Below are positions 15,799 through 24,741 of a stretch of 64,000 nucleotides of DNA, in pieces (position 1 is the first letter of the stretch; each line of letters begins with the position of its first letter). The stretch spans positions 62,001-126,000 of the forward strand of contig JABLXX010000009.1 of the NCBI GenBank assembly GCA_013177825.1, given 5' to 3'. This stretch comes from Syntrophaceae bacterium. GTDB lineage: Bacteria; Desulfobacterota; Syntrophia; Syntrophales; PHBD01. The translations under genes were made by a program, and so were the position numbers. The notes beneath the pieces are model-generated. The model searched no databases. It was not told the DNA's origin and saw only the letters and a list, made by a program, of their open reading frames with translations.

Positions 15799-16273
15799 TT
15801 CGAAGCATCAGCAACCCCTCCCGTCGGAACGCGGGTTTGCCATGGTGGCGGCCATCATGGCCTGCCTGATTCTCCTGGCCATCGGCATGCTTGTAATCCA
15901 CCTGTCCACAGGGGATTTGCGGACCAGCACGATGACCGTGGGAGACAAGAAGGCCCTGGCCGCCGTGGAGACGGGAATACACCGGCTCATGCAGTCCTTC
16001 GATCCGGAGAACTTGTCGGCAACGACCTCCAATACCCAGGTGGACTCGAGCAACGACCCCAACTCCTACTACTCCATAGGAGCCGCGGTTTCACCCACAT
16101 CGGGGCCTTCCGTCATCCCTATGGCAGGATTCGCCATCGGGGGGGGGCAACAGTGGGGACAGGCTCGCTTTAATGTAGATATTACAGGGACTAACACCAC
16201 CTACAATTCCACCGTTACGGTCGGGATCGGTCTTGGCTTCGGCCCGGTGGAAATCAGCCTGATGCACCGTTGA
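15785..16273 (+). CDS. Minor pilin, PilX type
   Basis: A 162-residue protein with ERGFAMVAAIMACLILLAIG near the N terminus. This is the PilX_N arrangement, with a non-canonical residue where most pilins have Glu+5. The segment STGDLRTSTMTVGDKKALAAVETGI follows. I used ATG 15785 with GAGG just upstream; an in-frame TTG at 15752 is a weaker choice. It overlaps the PilW-like gene by 14 bases. PilX helps place PilY1 at the pilus tip. Confidence 0.8.
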   Translation: MSPIDSKHQQPLPSERGFAMVAAIMACLILLAIGMLVIHLSTGDLRTSTMTVGDKKALAAVETGIHRLMQSFDPENLSATTSNTQVDSSNDPNSYYSIGAAVSPTSGPSVIPMAGFAIGGGQQWGQARFNVDITGTNTTYNSTVTVGIGLGFGPVEISLMHR

Positions 16274-16290
16274 AATCCGGAGGAGTATGT

Positions 16291-19200
16291 ATGAAGCGTT
16301 CGGCTTTGTTCTTTATGATCATGATCCTTGTATGTTTCCTGCCCACCGTGGTCATCGCCCAGGATGATGAGGACGAATCGGCGCTGTTCACATCCCTGGC
16401 GCCGGACGCACTGATCGTTCTCGACCTGTCGGGAAGCATGAACTGGGCCGCCGCCGGGGAATACATGTACGCGGCCAGTTGTTCCTCCGATGGGCCGTTT
16501 TACAACGATGCCGCGGCGGGTCTCGTCAAATGCACGATCAGCACGACCAATGTCCCCAAGTATGGAACAACGACGTGTGACGGCGCCTTTTATAAGGCCA
16601 GCCGGTCGGGCTACACGACCGACTGCAGCCGCCTTTCCATCGCCAAGCGGGGGCTTTTCGAGATCCTGGACGACAACAACGATACGTACATTAATACTCA
16701 AGACTCGAACAGTCTCGGCATCCGGCTAGGCTACATGCGGTATTACAATTGCGGGTCCGACGAAAGCGGCGACTATTCCAGCGGTTGCAACAAGGTCCTG
16801 AAAACCATTGATACCAAGTACAGCAATATTTATTGCGGCAGCAGTAACGAATGCAGGCCCTGGAGCACTGGGTCCAGCTCCAACATCGCCGGTGCCAGCG
16901 CCACTGGAGGAACCCCGCTGGCGGGCGCCCTGACGGAAGCCAAGGCCTACCTGAAGGCCCATCAAGATGCAGATAACGCGGCCCTCTGCCGTTCGAAATT
17001 CGCCATCCTCATCACCGACGGCGCGGATACCTTCGCCTGCAGTGGCAACGGGCAGGAAAACCAGGTGGACCAGTACAAGCGCCGGAGGGCCTTCGTGGAG
17101 AAGGCCCGGGCCCTATCCGCCGCCGGCTATCGCACCTTCGTGATCGGCTTCGGCGCGGCCATGCCCCACTTCCTCAAGAATACGCTGAACTGGGCTGCTT
17201 ACCTCGGTGGCACGGACAACCCTCAGTCAACCAATGCAGGGGACCCTACAACGTACACCGAAGTGTCATCCCCGTGTACGACCGTAACCGTCACCAGCGG
17301 AAGCCAGTGCCTCGCCACGGCGGATTACAATGCAGCCAACTCCATCTGTTACCACACCCTGACGGGTGAAGATGCCCATTATTATTCGCCAAACGACCCC
17401 GGGGAACTGTCCCTGTCCGGGTACGCGTTCATCGCCTCAAACCCCAACGAGTTGTCCACCGCCCTCAAAGCGGCGTTCACCATCATCCGTGAAGCCACCT
17501 ATTCCTTTTCCCAGGCATCCGTCCAGTCAACCCGAACCCAGGACGAGAATTACATCTATGAAGGTTCCTTCCAGCCCGTGACGAATGATCCCTTCTGGCT
17601 CGGCCACCTGAAAAAATACAACATCAACACCGACGGAACCGTCGGAAGCATCGTCTGGGATGCCGGCACCATCCTTCAGTCGCGTGGGGCCGACACCCGG
17701 ACCATGTATACATACGTTGGAGGAGCCCTGACGTCCTTCACGACGAGTATCGGCCGAACATATTTCAATGCCGATTCGGACACCGAACGAAACAGCATTG
17801 TGGGATACATGCGAGGAGAAACCGCTTACAATTTCGACTACTGGAAGCTGGGGGACGTGTTCCGTTCCAACCCGATCACCATCAGCACACCATCTTCCTT
17901 TTTTAACGACACCCGCGACGCCAACAATGCCTTTTCCACATTCCGCTCGGGCCACTCAAGGACATCGGCCATCGGAAACCGGGTCATCCTTGCCGGGGCC
18001 AACGACGCCCAGATGCACGCCTTCAAGACGAGCGATGGCGCTGAGGCCTGGAGCTTCATCCCACCGAATTTCCTGTATCGCCTCAAGTCAATCGCCCATT
18101 CTTCCCATCCCACCCTGCTGGCCCACGCCTATTATGTGGACGGACAGGTAACCGTGTCCGAATACTGGACCGGTTCCGGCGACGGCACCAGCAAGACGTC
18201 CACCGACTGGAAGACGATCCTCGTCTTCGGCGAGGGGCGAGGCGGCAGCTCGACCCTGTGGAGTTCATCCGCATCCTGTGACAGCGGCTTCAACTCCGCG
18301 TACACCTCAACGTACTCCAACTACTGCGGTTTCTATGCCCTGAACGTAACGACTCCGTTGACTCCGACATACCTGTGGCGTATCATGCCCACCAGCACCC
18401 AGGCGCCATACCTGGGAGATCCCTGGAGCAGAATGCAGATCGGACGAGTCAGCGTCCTGGGAAATGAGAAATGGGTGGGCTTTGTCGGAGCCGGCTATAA
18501 CGCCTCCGACTGCTCCGGTGGCGGTACCTGCGACACGCGGGGAAAGGGATTCTTCATCATCGACCTGGCTGACGGTTCCGTCTTGTGGAGTTACACCCTG
18601 TTGAACAATACAAACATGAACTATAGCTTCCCGGCACCTCCGGCCATCGCCGACACGGACAACGACAATTTTATCGATACGGTTTACATCGGAGACTTGG
18701 GTGGAAGCATGTGGCGTTTCAAAATGTGCTCAGCCGCCGATCTGGCCAGTAGCCCATACTGTACGACATCGAGTTGGTCGGGAAACTTTCTTTTTGCCTC
18801 CTCCACCGGTACCATCCGGCCCATCTTCACGAGTCCGGCCGTTGCGAAAGACAAGCAGAACAATCTCTGGGTGTACTGGGGTACGGGTGACAAATCGGAT
18901 CCGACGGCAGCAAACGCCCAGGAAAAGTTCTTCGGCGTTAAGGACAACGACCGTACCACATCATACGGGATCAGCAACCTTGAAAACATCACGACAGGCA
19001 CCTACGACACCGCCTCGACCACGAAGGTGGGATGGTACATCAACCTCGCCGGCCAGGGTGAAAAGATGCTTGCCGACCCCACCGTGTACGGCGGTGTTGT
19101 TTATTTTACATCCTACACCCCCCCGATCGGGAACGACCTCTGTTCCCAGGCCGGAACGGCAACACTCTACGGCGTAAATTACACAACGGGCGGCGCAGCT

Positions 19201-19425
19201 CTTACGACCAGCACGGGAACAGCCCGTAGCATCACACTCGGTGTAGGGATTCCTTCGGCGCCAGTTATCTCCCTGAAGCCGGGCTCATCACCGGTGCCAG
19301 ATCTCTACGTCACCGTCAGTGGCGGGGCCGGTACAGGCGCCAGCACGACTCGGGCAGACATCAACCCCGTATCACCATCCAATCGCACGAACATGCTCTA
19401 CTGGAGGGACCGGCGCCTGCAATAA
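16291..19425 (+). CDS. pilY1: PilY1-like type IV pilus tip adhesin with von Willebrand A domain
   Basis: A 1044-residue exported protein with a signal peptide of about 24 residues. A von Willebrand A domain (about 39-390) has the metal site DLSGS at 45-49 and ILITDGAD. The C-terminal half is the PilY1 beta-propeller: ILAGANDAQMHAFKTSDG, FGEGRGGS, and TVYIGDLGGSMWRF preceded by an EF-hand-like calcium loop DTDNDNFID at 788-796. The mature chain has 20 cysteines. GGAGGAG lies five bases before ATG 16291. In Pseudomonas and Myxococcus PilY1 acts in pilus extension, adhesion and surface sensing. This is the last gene of the riboswitch operon. Confidence 0.92.
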   Translation: MKRSALFFMIMILVCFLPTVVIAQDDEDESALFTSLAPDALIVLDLSGSMNWAAAGEYMYAASCSSDGPFYNDAAAGLVKCTISTTNVPKYGTTTCDGAFYKASRSGYTTDCSRLSIAKRGLFEILDDNNDTYINTQDSNSLGIRLGYMRYYNCGSDESGDYSSGCNKVLKTIDTKYSNIYCGSSNECRPWSTGSSSNIAGASATGGTPLAGALTEAKAYLKAHQDADNAALCRSKFAILITDGADTFACSGNGQENQVDQYKRRRAFVEKARALSAAGYRTFVIGFGAAMPHFLKNTLNWAAYLGGTDNPQSTNAGDPTTYTEVSSPCTTVTVTSGSQCLATADYNAANSICYHTLTGEDAHYYSPNDPGELSLSGYAFIASNPNELSTALKAAFTIIREATYSFSQASVQSTRTQDENYIYEGSFQPVTNDPFWLGHLKKYNINTDGTVGSIVWDAGTILQSRGADTRTMYTYVGGALTSFTTSIGRTYFNADSDTERNSIVGYMRGETAYNFDYWKLGDVFRSNPITISTPSSFFNDTRDANNAFSTFRSGHSRTSAIGNRVILAGANDAQMHAFKTSDGAEAWSFIPPNFLYRLKSIAHSSHPTLLAHAYYVDGQVTVSEYWTGSGDGTSKTSTDWKTILVFGEGRGGSSTLWSSSASCDSGFNSAYTSTYSNYCGFYALNVTTPLTPTYLWRIMPTSTQAPYLGDPWSRMQIGRVSVLGNEKWVGFVGAGYNASDCSGGGTCDTRGKGFFIIDLADGSVLWSYTLLNNTNMNYSFPAPPAIADTDNDNFIDTVYIGDLGGSMWRFKMCSAADLASSPYCTTSSWSGNFLFASSTGTIRPIFTSPAVAKDKQNNLWVYWGTGDKSDPTAANAQEKFFGVKDNDRTTSYGISNLENITTGTYDTASTTKVGWYINLAGQGEKMLADPTVYGGVVYFTSYTPPIGNDLCSQAGTATLYGVNYTTGGAALTTSTGTARSITLGVGIPSAPVISLKPGSSPVPDLYVTVSGGAGTGASTTRADINPVSPSNRTNMLYWRDRRLQ

Positions 19426-19540
19426 CCATTCATCGCCTCCACCTGCCCCTCTCACATAAGAGGGCAACAAGTCAGGATCAGGAATCGCAGGAAAGCTCCT
19501 TCTATCGAATCGCCAACCTGGAAGGCTACAATATTTGGGC

Positions 19541-19572
19541 AAAAGGCGGGGGTTACCCCCGCCTTTGTTCTT
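19541..19572 (+). terminator. Rho-independent terminator of the minor-pilin operon
   Basis: An 11-bp perfect stem (AAAGGCGGGGG at 19542-19552 with its complement from 19556) closes on a 3-base loop and runs into TTTGTTCTT. It follows the PilY1 gene by about 115 bases. Confidence 0.88.
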
Positions 19573-19617
19573 AACCGCTGTAAGTGCGCTTTCACCCCAC
19601 GCGCTCCATGCCTATAG

Positions 19618-19673
19618 AATCACAGCAGAAAGCCCCTCCTGCTGCTTGCGGGGAGGGGCTTTCTGCTGTGATT
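19618..19673 (-). terminator. 22-bp perfect palindrome between convergent pilus operons
   Basis: Two perfectly complementary 22-base arms (19618-19639 and 19652-19673) flank a 12-base loop, just past the pilQ stop. It probably ends or stabilises the pilMNOPQ transcript, although no clear U-tract follows. The inner GCCCCTCC/GGAGGGGC core resembles other palindromes near 0.2, 1.3 and 2.5 kb. Confidence 0.55.
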
Positions 19674-19696
19674 GCACATGTTGGTTTACGGCAGTC

Positions 19697-21424
19697 TTAT
19701 CCTTCCATCGGCATGGATGGTTCAACGAGTGCCGTGTCTGATGCATTGATGATTTTTGGTGTAACGAAAATGAGAAGTTGGGTTTTCTTGCGGGTAATGT
19801 CTTCCGTCTTGAAAAGCCATCCCAGAACGGGGATTTTGTGGAACCAGGGAACACCCGTCACGGCCTCGGTGTCCGTTGTTTTCATGATGCCGCCGATGAC
19901 GATCGTATCACCGTCCCGCACAACCACCGTAGACTCGATCTCGCTTTTGTTGATCGGCGGATTGTTCTGCAGGCTGGCGGCCCGGGCATAATCAGCGTAG
20001 TCATTGGAAGCCTTGATTTCCATGGATATTTTCCCATCGGGTGTCAGACGGGGCTTCACCTCCAGCTTCAGGACCGCTTCTTTGAAGGAGACCGTTGCCG
20101 GACTAGTGGAGGAAGCCGGTGTCACATACGGAACATCCTCTCCCTGTTTGATAATGGCCTTCACATTGTCCATCGTTGTGATCTTGGGAGACGAGATAAT
20201 TCGGGTCTCGCTGTTGGTCTCACTGGCTGCGAGCTGTACGTCCAGAATCGCCTTGGAGCTTCCAAGGACAATGCCCAGTGTTGGAGCCGTCACAGTCGAG
20301 GCCATGGGCAGGAAGTTCACGGCCAGGGCTTCACTTGTGAGACCGATCCCCGTGGGAGGAGTCGTTACGAGTGAGTTCAGCAGCGACGGGTTCGTTCCAC
20401 CAGCCACACCGTAAGGATAACTGTTTGCACCACCAATACCTGTGCCGCCGGCCGCCCATTGAACTCCAAGTGACCGAATGAAGCTGTCCGTTGTTTCAAT
20501 GATCTTGGCCTCAATGGACACCTGCCTCAAGCGTCCCTTCTCAACAAGCTGTTTCTGTTCTTCCTCCTTGCGGGCCAGTTCCGCTTTTCTCTGCTCGTCC
20601 TCGATCGCCTTCCTGTCGGCCGTCTCCTTTTTCAGCTTGTCCTGCGTGATGATGGAGATGACATTCCCCGACTCTTTCTTGGTCAGACTGTTCAAAGACA
20701 GGATTGTGTCCAGTGCCTGATCCCAGGGAACGTTCTTTAGCGTGATAGTAACGCTGCCCTTGATGTCCTCGGCTGATACAATATTCTTTCCGCTGATCTC
20801 GGAAAGGAGTCGGAAGACGGAACGGATGTTGGCGTCTTGGAAATCAATGGAAATTCGCTGTCCGCTGTACCTCGGTTTATCCGGATCCGTCATATCCTCC
20901 ATGACGGGCTTGACGACCGGAGCCGGCTTTGCTTCCGCGGGCGCTTGCCCAAGGAGTAGAGCCTTGCTGGAAACCATGGGCTTTTTTGTTAATACGGAAA
21001 TTTCGGGCTTCTTCATCGCCAGCCTGGTCAGATCGAAATCCACGAGTATGGTTCGGCTGCCCTGCTTGACAATGAATGGAACCCGCTCTTTCAGGCTTAT
21101 GTCCACTGCGACCCAACTCCGGCTCCCCTCCCCCTTGCCATCGGCAACAATGCCGGCGATATTGGCGAATTCACCCTCTCCGTGGGGACGCTTCAGTTTT
21201 TCCGGAACGGAGGCCCTTTCCAGCCGAATCCGCACGACGTTTCCACTCCGCTCCTCCACCGTGAACGAAGCGGGCTTTGATATCACGATATTCACCCGTT
21301 CCTTTCCGGCCGGATTGTCAAACGTGATGCCTTCCAGCACAGCCAACTCGGCTGCATTTCCTCCAGGCAGAAGGACGGCCAGTACTAAGAAAACGACGAG
21401 AAGTCCCTCAATCAATCGCTTCAT
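19697..21424 (-). CDS. pilQ: Type IV pilus secretin PilQ
   Basis: A 575-residue outer-membrane secretin. In order: a signal peptide of about 24 residues, one AMIN domain (about 25-135), a linker, an STN/N0-type domain with ISIDFQDANIRSVFRLLSEI (about 192-211), an N1 KH-like domain, and the secretin barrel from about 300 ending with VVVRDGDTIVIGGI and LLIFVTPKII. It is shorter than Pseudomonas PilQ because it has a single AMIN domain and no long repeats. Its start overlaps the pilP stop (ATGA). It forms the pore for the pilus. Confidence 0.95.
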   Translation of the reverse strand: MKRLIEGLLVVFLVLAVLLPGGNAAELAVLEGITFDNPAGKERVNIVISKPASFTVEERSGNVVRIRLERASVPEKLKRPHGEGEFANIAGIVADGKGEGSRSWVAVDISLKERVPFIVKQGSRTILVDFDLTRLAMKKPEISVLTKKPMVSSKALLLGQAPAEAKPAPVVKPVMEDMTDPDKPRYSGQRISIDFQDANIRSVFRLLSEISGKNIVSAEDIKGSVTITLKNVPWDQALDTILSLNSLTKKESGNVISIITQDKLKKETADRKAIEDEQRKAELARKEEEQKQLVEKGRLRQVSIEAKIIETTDSFIRSLGVQWAAGGTGIGGANSYPYGVAGGTNPSLLNSLVTTPPTGIGLTSEALAVNFLPMASTVTAPTLGIVLGSSKAILDVQLAASETNSETRIISSPKITTMDNVKAIIKQGEDVPYVTPASSTSPATVSFKEAVLKLEVKPRLTPDGKISMEIKASNDYADYARAASLQNNPPINKSEIESTVVVRDGDTIVIGGIMKTTDTEAVTGVPWFHKIPVLGWLFKTEDITRKKTQLLIFVTPKIINASDTALVEPSMPMEG

Positions 21425-21924
21425 GGTTTCACCCCTTCATCCTTATGAAGCAGAATAGGAATCCGCTTCGCTTTCACCTTTCCCCTGCCCTCTCTCAGCC
21501 TTTCCTCCACGATGATCCGGTCGGCCAGAATCTCCGCTACGCGGCCGTCGTTTTGTCCAATGTAAGTGCCCGACACAACGGGATAAAACTTCTTGGCAAT
21601 TTTATCTTCCATCATGGCAACACGGCTGTCCCTGCCCATGGCAATACCCACAAGAGAAAATTGCTCAAGGGGCTGGTTTTGGAGTGGAGAGATGGGCCCC
21701 ATTTTCCCCCGGGCTGTTTTCTTCGTGACCAAAAGTGGCTTGTTCAATTCGACAAAAGGCTTGAACGGATCCGGTTTCCCCGCCGGCACATACCGGTACG
21801 TCTCCACCGGAACCTGTTGTTGCTGAACTGGCATCACCGCCATCTGGGTCCATCCATCGGCCGCCAGCAACAGAGCCGCTCCGCAAGCGGCCATCCCGAT
21901 CCAGCTACGGTTTTTTCTTTTCAT
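21421..21924 (-). CDS. pilP: Type IV pilus assembly lipoprotein-like protein PilP
   Basis: A 167-residue protein with an N-terminal export signal and a C-terminal HQ-like beta domain (LEQFSLVGIAMG at about 90-101, then FYPVVSGTYIGQNDGRV). PilP links PilN/PilO to the secretin. The signal region ends at about ADGWTQ with no lipobox cysteine at a sensible position, so this copy may be periplasmic rather than lipid-anchored. It overlaps pilO by 20 bases and pilQ by four. Confidence 0.88.
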   Translation of the reverse strand: MKRKNRSWIGMAACGAALLLAADGWTQMAVMPVQQQQVPVETYRYVPAGKPDPFKPFVELNKPLLVTKKTARGKMGPISPLQNQPLEQFSLVGIAMGRDSRVAMMEDKIAKKFYPVVSGTYIGQNDGRVAEILADRIIVEERLREGRGKVKAKRIPILLHKDEGVKP

Positions 21925-22621
21925 CGGCCTTATCCAGGAACATGTATGTCTTGATGATGCAGGATGTTGTAAGGACCCGTTGACCTTTCAGATCCTTTCC
22001 CTCTCCCATGGTGACTTCCTCGATATTCACGATTCGCGGAAGTTTGGCCACCTTGTCGAAAAAGACGGCGGTACTGTGAAATGGACCATTCACCGAGACT
22101 TTCACGGGAATTTCCTCGTAGAAACTCTCCGGTTCTGCCTGTTTCCCTTTCTCTCCCTTGGCTGCCTGTCCCTTCGCCTCTGTGGCTTTCTGTTCAGCAC
22201 GCTGGTCCGAAGGTTTTAAATTCTGGGCGACCTGCGACTTTACCTCCTGCTTCTTCTCCGGCGCTTTCGGCTCAAAGAGAACGAACTCCACACCTGCGTC
22301 CTTCCCCGCTTCGGCAACAGCCAGGAACAGTCCGGGGATTTCCCTCTGATTCGGCAGCTTCGTAAGAGCCAATTGATAGGCATCTTTGAGGGCCTGAACC
22401 TCCTTGATAAACTTCTCTCTCTGTTTGGCGATCCGGTCCTTCTCATCGATCTGTTGATCCAGGGTCGCCTTTTTTTCCTCCAGTCCTTTCTTCTTCTCGA
22501 GGGCAGCCTCCAGGTAGAAGAACCAGAAAAAATACCCCAGCAGAAGAAGAACCAGGCAAAGAATTAAAATCTTTACCGGCATGGACAACTTCTTCAGATC
22601 CTCCAGGGACGACAGGGCCAT
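21905..22621 (-). CDS. pilO: Type IV pilus inner-membrane alignment protein PilO
   Basis: A 238-residue protein with one transmembrane helix (about 17-35), a coiled coil (about 36-75) and a ferredoxin-like periplasmic domain. Between the coiled coil and the last beta segments lies a Lys/Glu/Gln-rich linker (about 118-162) that is unusually long and charged. PilO pairs with PilN. Ribosome site AGGAG lies about ten bases upstream. The gene starts three bases beyond the pilN stop. Confidence 0.9.
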   Translation of the reverse strand: MALSSLEDLKKLSMPVKILILCLVLLLLGYFFWFFYLEAALEKKKGLEEKKATLDQQIDEKDRIAKQREKFIKEVQALKDAYQLALTKLPNQREIPGLFLAVAEAGKDAGVEFVLFEPKAPEKKQEVKSQVAQNLKPSDQRAEQKATEAKGQAAKGEKGKQAEPESFYEEIPVKVSVNGPFHSTAVFFDKVAKLPRIVNIEEVTMGEGKDLKGQRVLTTSCIIKTYMFLDKADEKKKP

Positions 22622-22624
22622 GGC

Positions 22625-23173
22625 TCACAAGCTCCTTCTGGTCATGCATTTCAGGGTAAACTGCTGCAATATGTGGCCGGAGAGATCCTTCTTCTTGGAA
22701 AAGACAAGGTCCACAGACTTGATGAATGAGGCCGTTTCAAGGCTTTTCATGAATCTGGCAACGGCTATGCTGTCCCGGGCCATTCCGTCAATGGTCAACT
22801 CCGTCCCTTTCTCCGCAATCTTGTCGAGCCAGATGTCCCGTACCGGCACCAGGGATGTAAACTGGTCCAGCATACGAACGGGATAAAGGCGGTTCTCCTC
22901 CAGCCTTTGAATAATAGAGAGCTTTTTCTCCATTTGCATCTTGTCGGCTTTGAACATCTCCACTTCACCGACAATTTTATTCAGAACTGCAAGCCGCTGT
23001 TCATTTTTCGCAATGTCCGTCTCCAGACCGCTGATTCCGATGCTCATATAAGCGGCCAGGGATCCCAAGATCACAAGAAAGATGAGAAGAACTCCGGCGA
23101 AGATGAACAACTCCGCTTTCGTGTCCTCCTTTTTTTTCTTCTCAACGTACGGGAGCAGATTGATGCGGATCAT
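22625..23173 (-). CDS. pilN: Type IV pilus inner-membrane protein PilN
   Basis: A 182-residue protein starting MIRINLLPY, the PilN motif that docks on PilM. A transmembrane helix at about 23-46 is followed by a coiled coil and a ferredoxin-like domain. Its start overlaps the pilM stop by one base (TAATG) and has GAGGAGG upstream. PilN-PilO heterodimers connect cytoplasmic PilM to PilP and PilQ. Confidence 0.92.
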   Translation of the reverse strand: MIRINLLPYVEKKKKEDTKAELFIFAGVLLIFLVILGSLAAYMSIGISGLETDIAKNEQRLAVLNKIVGEVEMFKADKMQMEKKLSIIQRLEENRLYPVRMLDQFTSLVPVRDIWLDKIAEKGTELTIDGMARDSIAVARFMKSLETASFIKSVDLVFSKKKDLSGHILQQFTLKCMTRRSL

Positions 23174-24249
23174 TAGTCGCCAATCCTCCTCAAAGCGAGA
23201 CCCACCCCTACCGCGGCAATGGAAGCAATGTGATCCATAGTCTCCGGATCCAGTTTCTTCCTGTTGATGCTAATTTTTCGGAAGGGATTGACGATCTCGG
23301 TTTCGATGTTGAGTCTCTGATAAAGTTCTCCCGCGAGTCCCGGCAGGCTGGCTCCTCCTCCGGAGAGAATGATCTTCTTGATGGATGCACCGCCATAAGA
23401 GGACTGAAAGTACTCAATGGATCGCTCGATCTCAAGGATCAGGGGCTCCGCAAAGGAAAGCAGACTGGCCATGACCTCCCGCCGCGCAGTATCGTCAAAG
23501 ACCATCTTCCCCGACTTGATCATCTCCGCCTCTTCGAACGTCAGGCCGAACCGCTCCTGAATCGCTTCCGTTACGGCATTTCCTCCCAAAGTAAAATCTC
23601 GTGTAAAAACCGATGTCGCACTCTTGATGACTCCGATGTTGGTGATCGTCGCCCCGATGTTAACAATCACAACCATCTCGTTTTCCTGATAATCGTAGTT
23701 CTCCTCAAACATGGTCTCCAGCGCGAAGGAATCGACATCCATAATCGCAACAGATAGACCGGCATCCATGAGGGCATCTACATAACTGTTGACCACCTCC
23801 TTCTTGGCGGCAACGATCAGGACATCCATCTGATTCGGATTGTATTCGGAGGATCCAAGGATCTCGAAGTCAAAATTGATATCATCCATATTGTCGAAGG
23901 GGAGATACTTGGCGGCTTCGTCCCGGATCAGCTCTCGAAGTTCCTCCTCCTCCATGGTGGAGAAGTTTACTTTCTTCACAATCACGGAGTGACCGGACAG
24001 AGAGGTGACAATCGCTTTCTTGCTGCAACCCGAATTTTTGAACAGCTCTTTGACTTTTTCGGTGAGGGCTCGTTGGTCTACCAGCAGACCGTCGACAATG
24101 ATGCCTCTGGGAAGGGATACCTGCGAAAAGTGATTCAAAAGATATCCATCGGCGGAATCCAAGACTTCCACCAATTTCAAGGAACTGGACCCGATATCCA
24201 GTCCTACAACCTGTTTCTTTCCGGAAAACAAGTTTTTGATATCGAACAT
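23173..24249 (-). CDS. pilM: Type IV pilus cytoplasmic actin-like ATPase PilM
   Basis: A 358-residue actin/FtsA-fold protein. VVGLDIGSSSLKLVEV at 14-29 is the phosphate-1 loop, VVIVNIGATITNIGVI at about 193-208 the phosphate-2 loop, and KIILSGGGASLPGL at about 293-306 the adenosine site. It binds the PilN N terminus and controls pilus dynamics. It is the first pil gene of the operon, 78 bases below ftsB. Confidence 0.95.
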   Translation of the reverse strand: MFDIKNLFSGKKQVVGLDIGSSSLKLVEVLDSADGYLLNHFSQVSLPRGIIVDGLLVDQRALTEKVKELFKNSGCSKKAIVTSLSGHSVIVKKVNFSTMEEEELRELIRDEAAKYLPFDNMDDINFDFEILGSSEYNPNQMDVLIVAAKKEVVNSYVDALMDAGLSVAIMDVDSFALETMFEENYDYQENEMVVIVNIGATITNIGVIKSATSVFTRDFTLGGNAVTEAIQERFGLTFEEAEMIKSGKMVFDDTARREVMASLLSFAEPLILEIERSIEYFQSSYGGASIKKIILSGGGASLPGLAGELYQRLNIETEIVNPFRKISINRKKLDPETMDHIASIAAVGVGLALRRIGD

Positions 24250-24327
24250 GGGATCACCACAAAAGAAATGGGTTCATCACGTTCCTCCCGCCGATGGTTG
24301 ACGGCAAGCGGACCATTTCAATCACAC

Positions 24328-24594
24328 CTATTTCGGAAATCGATAGACGACGTCTCCTTTCTTGACCATGCCCAACTCATTGCGGGCCACCATCTCAATG
24401 TAACCCAGATGGTTTTTCAGCAAATCGATTTTCTTTTGATACTCCCTGTTCTCTTGTACAATTTCCTCATTCGCTTGTTGGATGGCAGCCAGCTTCTTCC
24501 CCATCCTATAATTATCCAGCAACCCACGGTTACCGAAGGTAATGAGGATCGCCATAAACGTTATGAATACAACAAGATACCTTCCTACCCGCAT
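24328..24594 (-). CDS. ftsB: FtsB/DivIC-family cell division protein
   Basis: An 88-residue membrane protein with one N-terminal transmembrane helix (about 5-22), a coiled coil (about 32-62) and the family's YIEMVARNELGMVKKGDVVYRF C-terminal segment. FtsB bridges FtsL and FtsQ in the divisome. There is no clear ribosome site before its ATG, and the predicted leader is only about 40 bases. It is upstream of pilM in the same direction. Confidence 0.88.
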   Translation of the reverse strand: MRVGRYLVVFITFMAILITFGNRGLLDNYRMGKKLAAIQQANEEIVQENREYQKKIDLLKNHLGYIEMVARNELGMVKKGDVVYRFPK

Positions 24595-24640
24595 AATTTT
24601 CAGATTCGAACAGGTATTTCATAATGCAATTTGGATTGGA

Positions 24641-24669
24641 AATATAAAGCAAATTTAGACGCTTTGCAA
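24641..24669 (-). promoter_or_regulatory. Promoter of ftsB-pilMNOPQ
   Basis: On the minus strand TTGCAA (24664-24669) and TATATT (24641-24646) are exactly 17 bases apart in AT-rich DNA. Transcription would begin near 24634. Confidence 0.65.
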
Positions 24670-24741
24670 CATAAAAACGAGTTGGAGAAAAAGATTGAGT
24701 TGAGGCTCTTGATTGATCAGCGATAGAGGTAGGAGAAATGT

